Shown here one piece after another: positions 42,720 to 54,369 of a stretch of 64,000 nucleotides of DNA. The first letter of the stretch is position 1. Each line of letters begins with the position of its first letter. Source of the DNA: Panicum virgatum (taxonomy: Eukaryota > Streptophyta > Magnoliopsida > Poales > Poaceae); contig NC_053137.1 of the NCBI RefSeq assembly GCF_016808335.1, positions 3,060,955 through 3,124,954 of the forward strand, given 5' to 3'. The notes beneath the pieces were generated by a model. The model worked only from the letters and a program-made list of their open reading frames with translations, made no database searches and was not told where the DNA came from. The position numbers were made by a program, and so were the translations under genes.

Positions 42720-44841
42720 CAGTGGCGGAGCTGGCAGTTATTCATGTCTAGGGCCACTTATCCAAGTGCTTAAAGCATTAAAACTAATCCATATATTAAT
42801 AGTCATAATATCAATAGCCTAAAAGTGCTTAAATTGCATGATTTAAACTATATCTCCAATTCCAAGTTTAATTGTACATCAAACTCAATAAAATTCTGAA
42901 AAATTGAAAAGAAATACCTAACAAGTGCCAAGTCGGTTCATCCTTCCTATCAATTTACCATATCTATATCTTCATATAACGAACATGGCACCATTTATGC
43001 CATTTCGAGTGATTTTGGTGATCGTATGACAACGCAATCAATGAGACTAATGGTTTTGTTGAGCGAACATTTCTAGATCCCAGGGATGATGTAAAAAAAG
43101 GTCATACAAACAAATACACGAAGAAAGAACTCAAAGAAACGCTGAATTGGACAAGTTCTACTGAAACCAGTAGCACTGGAAGAATCCGACGGCCTGGCTT
43201 TGGTGCAAGACTGAGCGCCTCTGGAGATCAAGTGAAGAAAGAATGAAGCACCGGTTGAACCGACGGTGTCAAGAGAAGCGTCGGTGCAATCAACGTACTA
43301 TGTTCCATAGATGATGTCAAGCGCAAGGGAGCCACGCCTTCAGCACCGGTTGAACTGGTAGAGTGTCGGAGCAAGGCGTCGGTGCAATGACGTCAGCAAG
43401 GGCAACGACTACATGGAGATCAAGAGGCACCGGTTGAACCGACACAATGTCATCGGTTAAACCGGTGGTTGCCAACTCAGCCGCAGAAGCGTCAGAGAAG
43501 CCAACGGCTAGTTTCAGCCTGTGAGTGACCGGAAGAACTGATGCAGAAGCACCGAAAGTTCCGATGCCCACGCAGAAAAGCTGCTAACGGCTACAAACGG
43601 CTAGTTTGAGTTGGTGGCCTATATATATGTGCTCCCCCAGCCATTTGAAGATTGCTGGAGTCCCAAGACATCTCATACACATCCAAGAACACCTCCAAGT
43701 CATCCAAGAGCATAGAGTTCAAATCCTTAGTCCTTAGCACAAGCTTTGTGAGTGTAGTGCTAGGTTAGCTCTTGAGTGAGTGATCAAGCAAGGTTTAGAT
43801 CCTTGTGCTATGGTTCTAAAGTGAGCCAAAGTTGTATCTTGGTGCGCCGGCCATCTTTGGAGCTTTGGTGGCTCGCCGGCAAGTCAACGACTCTCCGGCT
43901 TGGTGTGGAGCGGCGCCGACGACATTGTGCCGGGGACGGAGACCCCTCCTTTGTGGGCAATCTCCCTTAGTGAAGATCGGGATCAAGGTGACCGTGATTG
44001 TGTTCACGAAAGAGACTTAATTGCCGGGAAGCGATACTCTTCGTGAGTGCTTCAACAACGTGGACGTAGGGACGCCTTTGTGGCAAACCGAACCACGGGA
44101 TAAATCCTCGTGTCGAGAGTTTGCTTCCTCTCATCCCTCTCCTTTAGCTTCCGTATTTCATATTGCAACTTGTGTGCCTTTACTTTCTTAGTGTAGTATC
44201 TTGCTAGGATTGGCTATAGGTTGCAAAACTCTTTTGGGATGAGGGTTTCACACTAAGGTGAACCGTAGTTGCACATCTAGATAGCTTGTTTAGTTTAAGT
44301 TTTATGCAAACTAGTTGGAGCCATAGGCTAAGATTTTTAGAGTGCCAAATTCACCCCTTCCCCCTCTTAGACTAGAGCACCCGATCGCTTTCACTTCATC
44401 AATGGTAGGAAGCCTACAGGTGAGTTGGACATTTCAAAGAAATTAGGCAAGTAATATGCTCAGGTGCAGTCACAGGTGTAGGAGGAGGAGAAAAAAAAAT
44501 GATCTTATTGTTCTGATCCTCTTCATTTAGTAATTTAGTCTATATAATGGGGCATAAATGATCTCATAAGCCAATCCGTCCAATTTTAGCAGAAAAAATA
44601 AATGTGTATTGCAAGATTGACCTACTGGGGAGGTAATCAAATTAAGATATTAACCTTGCTTCTTGCATGCTGGCTTGCTCCTTGCTTCCTTTGCTTGCTG
44701 CCTGCCGTGGGGGCTCCTTGCTTCCTTTGCTTTACTTGCTGCCTGCCGTGCGCCCGTGGAAAATTACAGGGGTATAAAAGGTTTTTTTTGGCCACGCCTA
44801 GGGCCGTGGCCCTAGTTGTCCTAGGTCCATATCCGGCCCTG
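42720..44841. mobile_element. Non-autonomous hAT element (2.1 kb) carrying an LTR
   Basis: Ends are CAGTGGCGGAGCTGGC (left) and, reverse complemented, CAGGGCCGGATATGG (right). The 8-bp TSD GGGGCGAT is exact (42712-42719 and 44842-44849). The empty site is seen in flank copy C (GGGAGCGATCATGCC near 53609). No transposase is present. The inside is mostly an LTR-like insert. Confidence 0.85.
42975..44393. mobile_element. Probable solo LTR (copia-type) inside the hAT
   Basis: Flanked by CTTCA at 42970-42974 and 44394-44398. The right end (GATCGCTTTCA) and the repeated ACCGGTTGAACCGAC motif are of a kind common in grass copia LTRs. The left end (TATAACG) is not the canonical dinucleotide, so the boundaries are provisional. 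Confidence 0.5.
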
Positions 44842-44849
44842 GGGGCGAT

Positions 44850-45189
44850 CATGCCACCACGCAGTTACGGCTCCTTTTCAGACCTTTGGCTGCATCTGTG
44901 TGCTATTAATTATGATCTTCCTTTTAGCACGTGGGTTTCTCTTTTTTTAACTTTGATTTTGATCTTTTTTTCCTTTTCTTTATTCGAGACGAGGTTCTTT
45001 TCGTTTCCTGCTTTCCATTACATGGCGTGCTTTTTTTCCGTCGGTTTGCGGTTCATTAGTTATACCGCACGGACTAATTCGAATTAATATAAAAATAAAA
45101 TGTATAGCTAATAATTATAATTATTTATCTCACGCTATTTTTATAATTATAATTATAGTTATACCGCACGGGCTAATTCGAGGTTCTTA
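44850..45189. repeat. Flank copy A, continued
   Basis: TGCCACCACGCAGTTAC and TTTGGCTGCATCTGTGTGCTAT are shared with copy C (53617-53680). AT-rich after 45060. Confidence 0.65.
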
Positions 45190-45962
45190 AGGGAGCGTTT
45201 CCACCCGTTTTCTTTCCACAATTCTACCTCCGGTTTTTCTCCTAGCTTGTGCTTGCTCTGAGAGGACTGCTGACCAAAGCAAGCAAGCATAAAAGGAGAT
45301 GCCCCGAAGACGAAAATGATACTAAGGGTGTGTTTAGATACCAAAAACGCCCCCAAAATCCAAACTTTCCATCACATCTTTATCACATCGAAATATTAAA
45401 TATAGCAAATGACTCATGCATGGAATACTAAATGTAGGTAAATAAAAAAAACTAATTGTATAGTTTTGATGTACGTTGCGAGACGAATCTTTTGAACCTA
45501 GTTAGGTCACGGTAAGACAATATTTACCACAAACAAACAAAAAGTGATACAATATGTTACAGTGTCCGATGTGACTTTTGGCATCCCTTTTCCTTCCGTC
45601 TAAACACAGCCTAACAAAAGTTAGCCATGTTCCTTTTTCTTAGCGCTTCCATGCGTTCCACGCCGTAGTTAAGTAGGCTTTTTATGCCTTGTGTGTTGCG
45701 CCTGCTTTAGATCTTTCAAGATGATTAGTCTAATCCACAGGCTCTTAGAATATATTCCTTGCTTGAGACAGCCACTGATCACTAATGGATGCTTTATTAC
45801 TTTTTTTTGTAAAGGATAATGGATGCTTTATGATTTCCAGCATCTCGGTAATCACAATCCATCGTGGTAGCGGGGCTAGCTGGGACAAAAGCTCACTGAC
45901 ATGCAGTAATTGGTTTATTTTTCTTTGTAGTTACTTGTTTTCTTTCAACAAATTAACAACAA
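45190..45962. repeat. Flank copy B of the DUF4220 5' region
   Basis: Homologous to 41980-42450 (copy A). It contains a MITE (45326-45611) absent from A and C. It ends at the Helitron and resumes at 48746. No DUF4220 coding sequence accompanies this copy, so the gene once attached to it may have been lost. Confidence 0.75.
45326..45611. mobile_element. Tourist-like (PIF/Harbinger) MITE, 286 bp
   Basis: Ends GGGTGTGTTTAGATACC and, reverse complemented, GGCTGTGTTTAGACGG; TSD TAA on both sides (45323-45325, 45612-45614). Copies A and C have the unoccupied site (ATACTAACAAAAGCTAG). Confidence 0.88.
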
Positions 45963-48745
45963 TCCATACTATCTATTATCTTAATACAATAGTATTAAAA
46001 GAAGTCACTACGTTCGCCGAGAGAATCTAAAAATTCCCACATTAATCTAAAAAAGAGAAGAACCTACACCGTTGGATTTTATGAATATCAAACGGTCAAA
46101 ACTAACTCAGAGGGTCTAGAAAATCCCACATTAATCTAAAAAGGAGAATAACCTACATCGTTGGATTTTATGAAGATCTAATGATCAAGACTAACTCAAA
46201 GAGTCCATATCTAATACGATCAATAAATACATAAATTTTAAAAAATAAAAATAAAAATATAAAAGTTGATTTCCATACCAAGTAGGAACCAAAATAGCTC
46301 AACGAAAGTATCATATGGATTATATAATAAAAAGAAACATGATTCCATAACCCATAAAAGAAAACATGATCCAATTATATAGGTTTTTTTCTTGACGTGT
46401 CATAATGGCCTATCTATGGCTTTCAAGAGAACATTTACGTCCACTAGGACAAAAGGAAAAAAAATATTGTGAGCAGAGGGAGTGCCACGATCGTGATGCT
46501 TGAAGAGGAGGGATCAAGGCAATATGAAAGCTAGATAGATATAAAATAGAAAATATTATACCAAAGCAACACAATGGCGAGATAGGCCTGTTGGACCAAT
46601 CTCCACGCACAAAAGGTCACCATGAACTCCAGCAAGATTGATCCGTAGGACCAGTTGTAAATTAACTCGGTCATAATGTTAAAAGAAGCCAATGTTCATT
46701 GAAAGCGTCTAGAAATTACAATGTTAAACGGAAAAACAAAAGTATATACACCATTGGATTTTATAGAGATATAGCAGTTTAGACTAGCCTAAAAATTCCA
46801 TATGAAATGTGTACTAAGTGCAACACTCATCTATAAGACGGGTTCAATTTGACTCGGTACTAGAGCTCATATTTTCTTGGATTTATTCCCGAATTTAACT
46901 GAAGCTATTCTTTCAGTGATAGGCAATGTGCCCATCAACAGCGAGGTGTTTGTGGTGATTTCGTCAATCTCGGAAATCTACTAGCTCAGCCTATTGAATA
47001 TACTCATAGGTGTAGGGTAGTGTGCGTGTATACCAAAAAATTAATCGAATTTGTGAGGGAATTAGAAGATGATTTTGATGAAGAACCAGCCAAGAGTCAT
47101 AGAAGGCAAGCTTGATTTTGCCTCTATGTCAAATTTCACAATCATGACATTGAATGGGAAGCTAAAATGAGAAGAGAAGAAGATGTCTACCGCTTTAGGA
47201 TAAGGGGTTCATCAATAATCTAGAGCGCCATTGGTTTCCTGGATGTAGTAAGCATGGTGCACATGGATAGGCATGAGGCTTAGGCTATTGGATGGTAAAC
47301 GATCGCAAGAATCCATGGGCATAAGTAATTATCAATGGATTCTTACGCGCTAATCAATGCCAAAGTTGCCAAGGGCCATAGCTTAATTAGAGTAGTGATA
47401 CGAGCCAGCTCATCAATTACCACCTTGGGGAGGGCCGTTCAATAGTATAGTGTCTATAGTAGGCCACAATCAGAATAGATGATTTGGTTTTCTCACAATT
47501 TTTTATTATGAGAATATTTAGATTAGAAAAGTTTAAAAATAGATAAATTCCTAGAAAGTTTAGAAAAAATAAGATAAAATTGATCAACACAAGCAATCAA
47601 GGAAATACAACAAATACTTTTTTCAAAAAAGTATCGTCAAAAAATCTTAATGTTACAAGAGGAGTGGCCAATTGGGTGAATACTGAAGCTAAGAAATAGT
47701 ATTTTCTAAAATACCAAAGCACTATTTTTTTACTTGGAAAATATATGACATATTATGCACAATAAACCCACTTTAATTGAATGCTCAAAATAATCATGTA
47801 AAACACTAAAGAAATAACACAAATGACAAACACAGGAAGATCAGATGCATATTGTCTAAAGGCCAGAGCACATATCACATAATCAATGGCATGCGGTGAG
47901 GGAGAGGCAGTGTCGAGTTCACCATTCTAGCGGAGGACTGAATAAGTAGTGCATATGCAAGAAACAAAAATGAGCGATTGAACCACCTAGCGGCACATAG
48001 AGGCTTCATCTACATGGAAACACATGATGTAGTAGGCAACAGTGTATGCCACTTATGAGTTGGAAAGAAAGGAGAGAGAGAGAGAGTGGAGGAAAAAAAT
48101 TAATTTTTCATACCAAAGAAGGTGATCAATAAAAGATTGAACATGGCGTCTTGAGAACATATTCCCTATGTATTTTTTGAATATTTTAGAATTAAAAATT
48201 AAATTAAGGGAAATTGAATATTCACATAGAGTCCTACCGAATAATAAATTAGGTATATTAGCTATTAGTTTTTACATGGCTTCAGAATTGAAATAATCAA
48301 ATATGAGTGTTTTTTAAATAGATGTTTGAAATAAAAATAGAAACGACCATAATTTGTATGTAAAAAAGGGGAAAATCAAGAGGCACAAATTAATATTAAT
48401 CACGTGGTTAGCATGTGGAGGAGGTCGTATGGATGCTAACTTCAAATTTTATGATGAAAAAATACAGCTAAAGAAAAAAATAGTTATAATTCTTTCAATA
48501 AATACATAAAACCATACTTCTCCACAATTAACCTCCCATTTATCATGAAAATGAATACACATTCCACATCATACAGTAGGATGATATAAAATGACAGTAT
48601 ATTAGTCTGGGCTAGGGCCACTTCAATGAAATAGTGATAGTGAAAAATAGTATTATTTAATAAATTTATTCCAAGTAAAAAAATGCAAATGTTAGTATAA
48701 AAACAATCTAGCTACCCGCACTATTTGTGCGGGCAACCTTGCTAG
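45963..48745 (+). mobile_element. Non-autonomous Helitron (2.8 kb)
   Basis: Begins TCCATACTATC after A (45962) and ends TTGCTAG before T (48746). A 7-bp perfect hairpin, CCCGCAC (48715-48721) with GTGCGGG (48727-48733), loop of 5, stands 12 bp before the end. Copies A and C show the empty site (AATATAATTTTGAACTC). The 2.8 kb inside is AT-rich with no Rep/helicase gene; a repeated block (TTGGATTTTATGAA and CCCACATTAATCTAAAAA near 46035-46170) occurs near the 5' end. Confidence 0.88.
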
Positions 48746-49200
48746 TTTTAATAACTCTAAAGAAGAAGAAGAAGAAAGAACTAAGATGGCATAGGTAACG
48801 AAAGGCCGGCATTTCACATGATCTACCTTTTGTGGCTCGCAGCCTCATTCGTTCCAACTTTCCTAGCTCTAGCCTGTAATCTATTTAGGCTTGGGCCTTT
48901 AATTGTTCCTTTATTAAGCCTAATTGAGATCTTTTACATATGGTTAGAGTCTAATTAATCACGATCTGGTTTGGTGGTCCCGAATATGTTCCACGCTTGA
49001 GACAGACACAAAGTGCAGTCTAATCTACAGAGTAGTGTCTATACTGCCACATCAATGAAAGTGAATGTGGACCATCAAATGAGTTTTGGTATATTGAGTG
49101 ATAAAATGATTAAAGGACTAACTTATTTGTTAAACACTTTGAGCAAGACTTTATTTTTATGATTATAATTGTGACATTAGCTCATAAGATTCCAGTCGAT
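48746..49200. repeat. Flank copy B, end, plus a further partial copy
   Basis: GAAGAAGAAGAAGAAAGAA continues copy B. At 48985-49010 GAATATGTTCCACGCTTGAGACAG repeats a block of the other copies, pointing to a further partial unit. No gene. Confidence 0.55.
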
Positions 49201-50930
49201 GCTTCGTAGCGCCGACTAGTGAATTTATGTTGCGTGTGCCTTCATACGGCTTAGCTCTCGTAGGCATAGGAAATATACTGGTTTATCACTAACACCCTAA
49301 GTCGTCCAATCTAGGTCGGGTCGTGTTCCTGATCTTCATGGCTCAATGTTTGCAGTAGAGGTTTACAAACGAGACGACTGGAGGTTGAAGATGACCTCTG
49401 GACACTGAAAGTGGTGGAAAAGATCTAGAGAAGTCCGCGAGAGTGAGAGAGAGGCATGCTCTCCCCATTTTATACGTTCAATGCAAGGGGAGGTGGGTTA
49501 CAGTGACAGGTTGGAAGATATGGCGGGGCCTACTCGTTAGATTTCAGTGGTCTTTTTTTGGTGGGTCCCTAATCGATTGATCGAGGTTGCAATGGTCTGA
49601 ACGGGGCACATTTTCCCTTCTCGGAGGCAGGCTTTCCTACAGGCGGGAGTAAAGATGGCAACGGGTACAAAATACCCGCATACCTGCGGATACCCAACCC
49701 GCTGGACGCGGATTCGAGTCTGGGTTTGTGCCCGCGGGCGCGGGTACGACTCTAAACCCAACAGATATTTTATAACGGGTTTGAAAATTTGTTACCCGAA
49801 CCCAAAAACCCGCAAACCCGCTGACATGTGGGCCCTAATACCTTGTATATAAAACATCTCTATTGTTTCTCTCCCCACTCCCACTCACTCCCCAGTCCCA
49901 GCCGTCGCCGCCACCCCCCCCCCCCCCAAGCGCAGCGCCCCTCTGCAGCCCGCTCAGCCCCCCTCGCGACACGGCCTCGCCCCTCCCTCCTCCTCAGGTC
50001 GCTGACCGCCGCTCCACCGTCCGCCGCCGCTCCCTCCGTCCTCCTCGGGACCCTAGACTGCCGTTCCACTGCCGGCTGCCGCTCCCTCCCTCCTCCTTGG
50101 GCCGCCTGCCGCCCCCTCCCCCCTGGTTCTCCCTGTGGGCACCGCCCCCTCCTCCCTGCCGGTGCGCCGGCTGCATCCACCTCCTCCAGAGCGCGTGCCG
50201 CCATCCCCTCCACCTACGCGCGCCGCCACCCTGTCCTCCTTGCACACGCGCCACCGCTGCCCCATTCCTCCTCCTAGGCACCATGCTCGCACGGCCGCAC
50301 GGCGTTCCCCAGCTGCCTGGTGTCCATCTGCAGGTACGGGATACCCGCGGATAGCGGGTTCAGGAACTATTTTGTACCTGTTGCGGATTGCGGGCGCGGA
50401 TGAGGATATGGATATTAGGTCACGTGTTGAGGTACATGAAATAGGTATCCGTGCGGATTTTACCCGTTGCCATCCCTATGCGGGAGGGTCAGATATCAAC
50501 CCTTAATTGCACGACAGCCTATCGGTTTAAGCTGTTCAGGGCTAAGATCTGCACCATCGTGTCAACTGTTTGACTTGATAGTTTCAAGAGGGGCGTGTGG
50601 GCTTGCGCATGGTGGTGATGATGGTCTTTAGCGGTCGGGCAGCATGTATGTGGGGCGGTTGACCAAGTGGAGACACCTCGGGTGATGAGCCCGTTCCTTC
50701 ACTCGCCAGTTGGGCAGGTCAGGCGTTCGTGACGTCTTCTCTGAGGGTCCCACACTCCCCCAATGGTCGGAGTCGAATGGCAACAGATGGCCACCCGACC
50801 GTTCACCGGTTGGAACCCATCGTAGGAGCGCCTGGTTGCTAGGCTGTCGGCGGGATCCTTTATTTTTAAGGTATACGGCTGGGCGGCGACCTGAGTCGAT
50901 GTCCATCACATCCATGGTAGTTGTTATTTT
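49200..50930 (-). mobile_element. Probable solo LTR, boundaries not fixed
   Basis: On the minus strand there is a TATA-like CGTATAAAATGG (about 49470-49485) followed by a pyrimidine-rich CTCTCTCTCACTCTCGC leader, the look of an LTR U3/R junction. No coding frame. A hAT element sits inside the U3-like part. I could not find a convincing TSD. Confidence 0.4.
49650..50478. mobile_element. Non-autonomous hAT element (829 bp) with GC-rich cargo
   Basis: Inverted ends TAAAGATGGCAACGGGTA and, reverse complemented, TAGGGATGGCAACGGGTA. The 8-bp TSD is GGCGGGAG / TGCGGGAG (49642-49649, 50479-50486), one mismatch. The centre (49860-50340) is GC-rich with long Pro/Ala/Arg-rich frames and a C run; probably captured 5' exon sequence, but no domain is recognisable. 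Confidence 0.85.
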
Positions 50931-51599
50931 ATACCCGTGGTATAAGTCATGGATGACTTGTGATTAAACTGATGACTCAAATTGATATATTCCATCAAGT
51001 ATGTGATCTTTTAAAGCAAAGTTGTGATGTATGCCAAGCAATTTGAATTGAGGATTGGAGACATGGTGTCATGCATGATATATAAGATGGTCTGTATAAA
51101 GACTTGTTGGCAAACAGTGAGATATTAAAATTGGACAATTGCAAATAAGAAAAAATATTCAATTACGAGTTGAAGATTAAGTTTGTGAAGATATCATCAA
51201 TTTCAAATTGACAGTCATTGTTGATGTCAAAACAAAACTAAACTCGGTGGTAAGATTGGATACGATGAAGAAGTCAAGCAAGGGACTGGCAACAATGAGG
51301 AACTAAGCGAAGGTTGGTTAAGCGACAGCTTGAGCCATGGAATCTTTACTAAGATGAAGCAGCTGGTACTTGGGGATTTCTAAGTATCAAATCAAGCTTT
51401 AAAGAGTGAAGCAATATATTGCAGCACATCTTGTCTATATTCAATCATATGATCTCTAGAACCCATAATTTCTTATTATTAGTCCCTAATAAATTTCCTC
51501 GATCACCACTTTTATCTTTCTCCCTCCATCCTCCTCTCTTCGCTGACTATAGAGACCTCCGCAGCAGCAAGAAATTAGCAGCTCAAGATTATCTGTTCC
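50931..51599. other. Intergenic, no recognised feature
   Basis: AT-rich sequence without a coding frame. Confidence 0.4.
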
Positions 51600-53825
51600 T
51601 CCATCTAAACCTCAACAGCCAGCACCAAGGTGCAGAGCTCCAGCAGACCGGCGACTGTGCAATCTGGCTGCACACTGGGAATGCTTCCGTGCGCGTGCAT
51701 TTTTTATTTAGATTAAAAAAATCCAGCCTCGGTCAGTCACAGATGAGGGTCCACAGCGGAATTCCAATTCCACACGCGGCCGCTGGGGAGCGTACGAGCG
51801 CTCGATCTCCGACCAGCCGACTTGCGCTCCTGTGCTTGAGTTCTATCGATGACTTTTATTTTTCGTTCCCTTTTTTTTTTACAAAATCCACGTGACAGCG
51901 CTTGCGGCAACTGCGAGCTCGCGTCGCCACCCCGGCATCCTGGACGTGGGTGCCGCGGATTCCCCAGCCGCCCGGCAGTATGTTTTTTATTTTTTTTATT
52001 CAAAACTTTCTATCTTAATATTTTTTCCTTGTACAGTAACATTTTATCATAATCATTTTGTCCAAACATTTATGCACAATTTATCAACCTAAATTCTGTT
52101 ATCGTACAAATTATACACATAATCTTTTTGTCACGTATTTTATGGACATAATATTTTGCTTTTTATGCACAACTTATGAGTATAAATTATGTTGTTATAT
52201 AGATATATTGTAAACATAAGTTTGTATATAGTGTTTGTTGTATAAATTTTTATAATAAGTTTTACTCACATATTGTATATTATAAGTTGTGTCATATATA
52301 ATTTTTTATTGAATGATGAAAGAAAACAAGGACAGCGGTGTCCACGTAGTGCTCTCAGTGGACTGTGTGTGTGGGAGGACTTGTCTGCGCTGCTTCGCGA
52401 GGGCCGAGGGGCGAGGGTGCGGACCGCAGAGAGGAGGAAAACAGGCTTAGATGGTTGGTTGCCTGATCTTAATGGAAAGTAATAAAAAAAAGAAAGGTGG
52501 AAGGTTCGGACTTCGGACGATGGAAAGGCTGTCTGATCGATTGCCAGGAGCCGTCCTGGCGAGCGCTCGTTAATTACAAATCCCCGGGTCCCCAGCCAAA
52601 CAATGGAATGCAAACTGCTTAACTCTCTGTGTGCATGCGTGATGGCTTTCTATTGTTTCCATGGTCCGACTTGGCAACCTCACCACACATCCCCTAGCCC
52701 CTCACTACCTTACTAGAACAGCAAACATAGTCCATTTCCCTAAAGACGGAAACGATACTAACAAAAGCTAGAAATGCTCTTTTTTTAGTTCTTCCATGCA
52801 TTCCACGCCATAATTAAGTAGGATTTATGCTTTGTTTTGTGCCTGCTTTAGATGTGTTAAGGATGATTAGTCTGATCCGAAGGCTTGGAATATGTTCCTT
52901 GCTTGAGACAACCAATGACTATCATGCATGCTTCATGATTAGCAGCACCAATAACCATAATCTATCAGGTTGTGGGGCTAAAACAAAAGTTCATAGAGCA
53001 CAATACTTTTTCTTTTTTTTCTTCATATCTACTTCTCTTCTGGCATCTTACAATAAGCAATATAATTTTGAACTCTAACGAAGAAGAAGAAGAGGAAGAA
53101 GGTAAGAAAGAATCGAGACCCCTAGGACCCCCCCCCCCCCCCCCCCCCCCCCCTCCAGGGTGCCTGGCCTGGCCCTTCGGGCACCCGCAGTGTGCAACTA
53201 GATTCGCCTTCCCGAAGAAGAGGAAGCAGGAGCATGAGCAAGTCGATAGGCTCATGCTGCCGATGTCCTCACATAGTCCAAAGCCGGAGGCACAAAAGCA
53301 CCAAAGGCTGTATCTCTGTCGCCTTATTCAGTTTTGGTTGTTCACTCGACGTAAATCAGACAATCTGCTATGAATGAATATACATTGCTTCATCAACGAG
53401 AAACAGCAGCCGGCGGTTCTGCTAATCTTTAAAAAGAACAGAGAATGAAAGGAACAAGCAGCTAGTGAAATTGCATCATGCATGATGACTCGTGCGCACG
53501 CCAAGCTTATTTGTTTCCTTGTTCTTTCCTTAGTGACTAGATTGCTACAATCTTTCGCAGAGATGAGAGAAACAGACTGACATCGCTACATGGAGCCTGA
53601 GGCTATGGGAGCGATCATGCCACCACGCAGTTACTTCTCCCTTTTCACACCTTTGGCTGCATCTGTGTGCTATGACCTTCATTTTTTTCTCTCGAAAGAT
53701 TCTATGACCTTCATTTTAGCATGTGGGGTTCTCTTTTCTGTTTCTCTTCGATTTTGATCTTTCTTCTTTTCTTTCCCTGTTTTCCATTACATGGCGTGAT
53801 TTTCTTCATCGGTTTGCAGTTCATT
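51600..53825. repeat. Flank copy C of the DUF4220 5' region
   Basis: 51640-51690 matches 41895-41945 of copy A (CGACTGTG, ATC.GGCTGC, CACTGGGAAT). After unrelated sequence (about 51700-52640, AT-rich, no gene), 52650-53160 and 53520-53820 match copy A again, including the poly-C tract and TTTGGCTGCATCTGTGTGCTAT. It lies just beyond the 3' end of the second DUF4220 gene and has no gene of its own. Confidence 0.7.
53128..53153. repeat. Poly-C tract in flank copy C
   Basis: 26 consecutive C at the same relative place as the tract at 42530-42548. Confidence 0.8.
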
Positions 53826-54369
53826 TTATTTGAATTGTCACGTGCCATGCAAAAAAGCTGTACTTCTTGCGTTTCCTCAGCGTCAGTCAACTGAAACAAG
53901 CTCTCTGCAGAATTGACGATGATTTCGAACTTCAGAATGGGTTATCCCTGCTCAGGATGTGGGTTCGCCAAGCTTCTTGCGAATGGGCATGTGGGCCGCG
54001 AGGCTATTTTGGGATTTGAGACACTTGGCCCAATTGAAAGGTCCCCACACACAGTTATAAATTATGGGGGCACTGATCATCAAAGATTAATCTGCAATAC
54101 TAGCACTTGATCACTAATATCAAATTAAAACATACATATTGATCACAGTATGCAGAAACAAATTAAGATTACATCCGAAAAAAATTAATATCGACTTTTC
54201 GACAATATTGTAGGACCTCAAATTAGACTTGTTACAATTGAAACTCAGATTGGCGGCATACAGTCACTAGTGGCAATAGGTCAAGATACAGAAACAAATG
54301 CAAAACACACATCACGATCAAGAATCCAAAACAAAGAGGAAACAATAATTGCAAGCAAAAGAGACTCTA
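53826..54369. other. 3' flank of the second DUF4220 gene
   Basis: No gene. Probably the 3' UTR and downstream region of the minus-strand gene ending at 54370. Confidence 0.5.

Noticed and set aside
46168..46374. Short hydrophobic frame inside the 2.8-kb Helitron
   Set aside because: AT-rich composition produces Phe/Tyr/Ile-rich frames by chance; no start context or similarity recognised.
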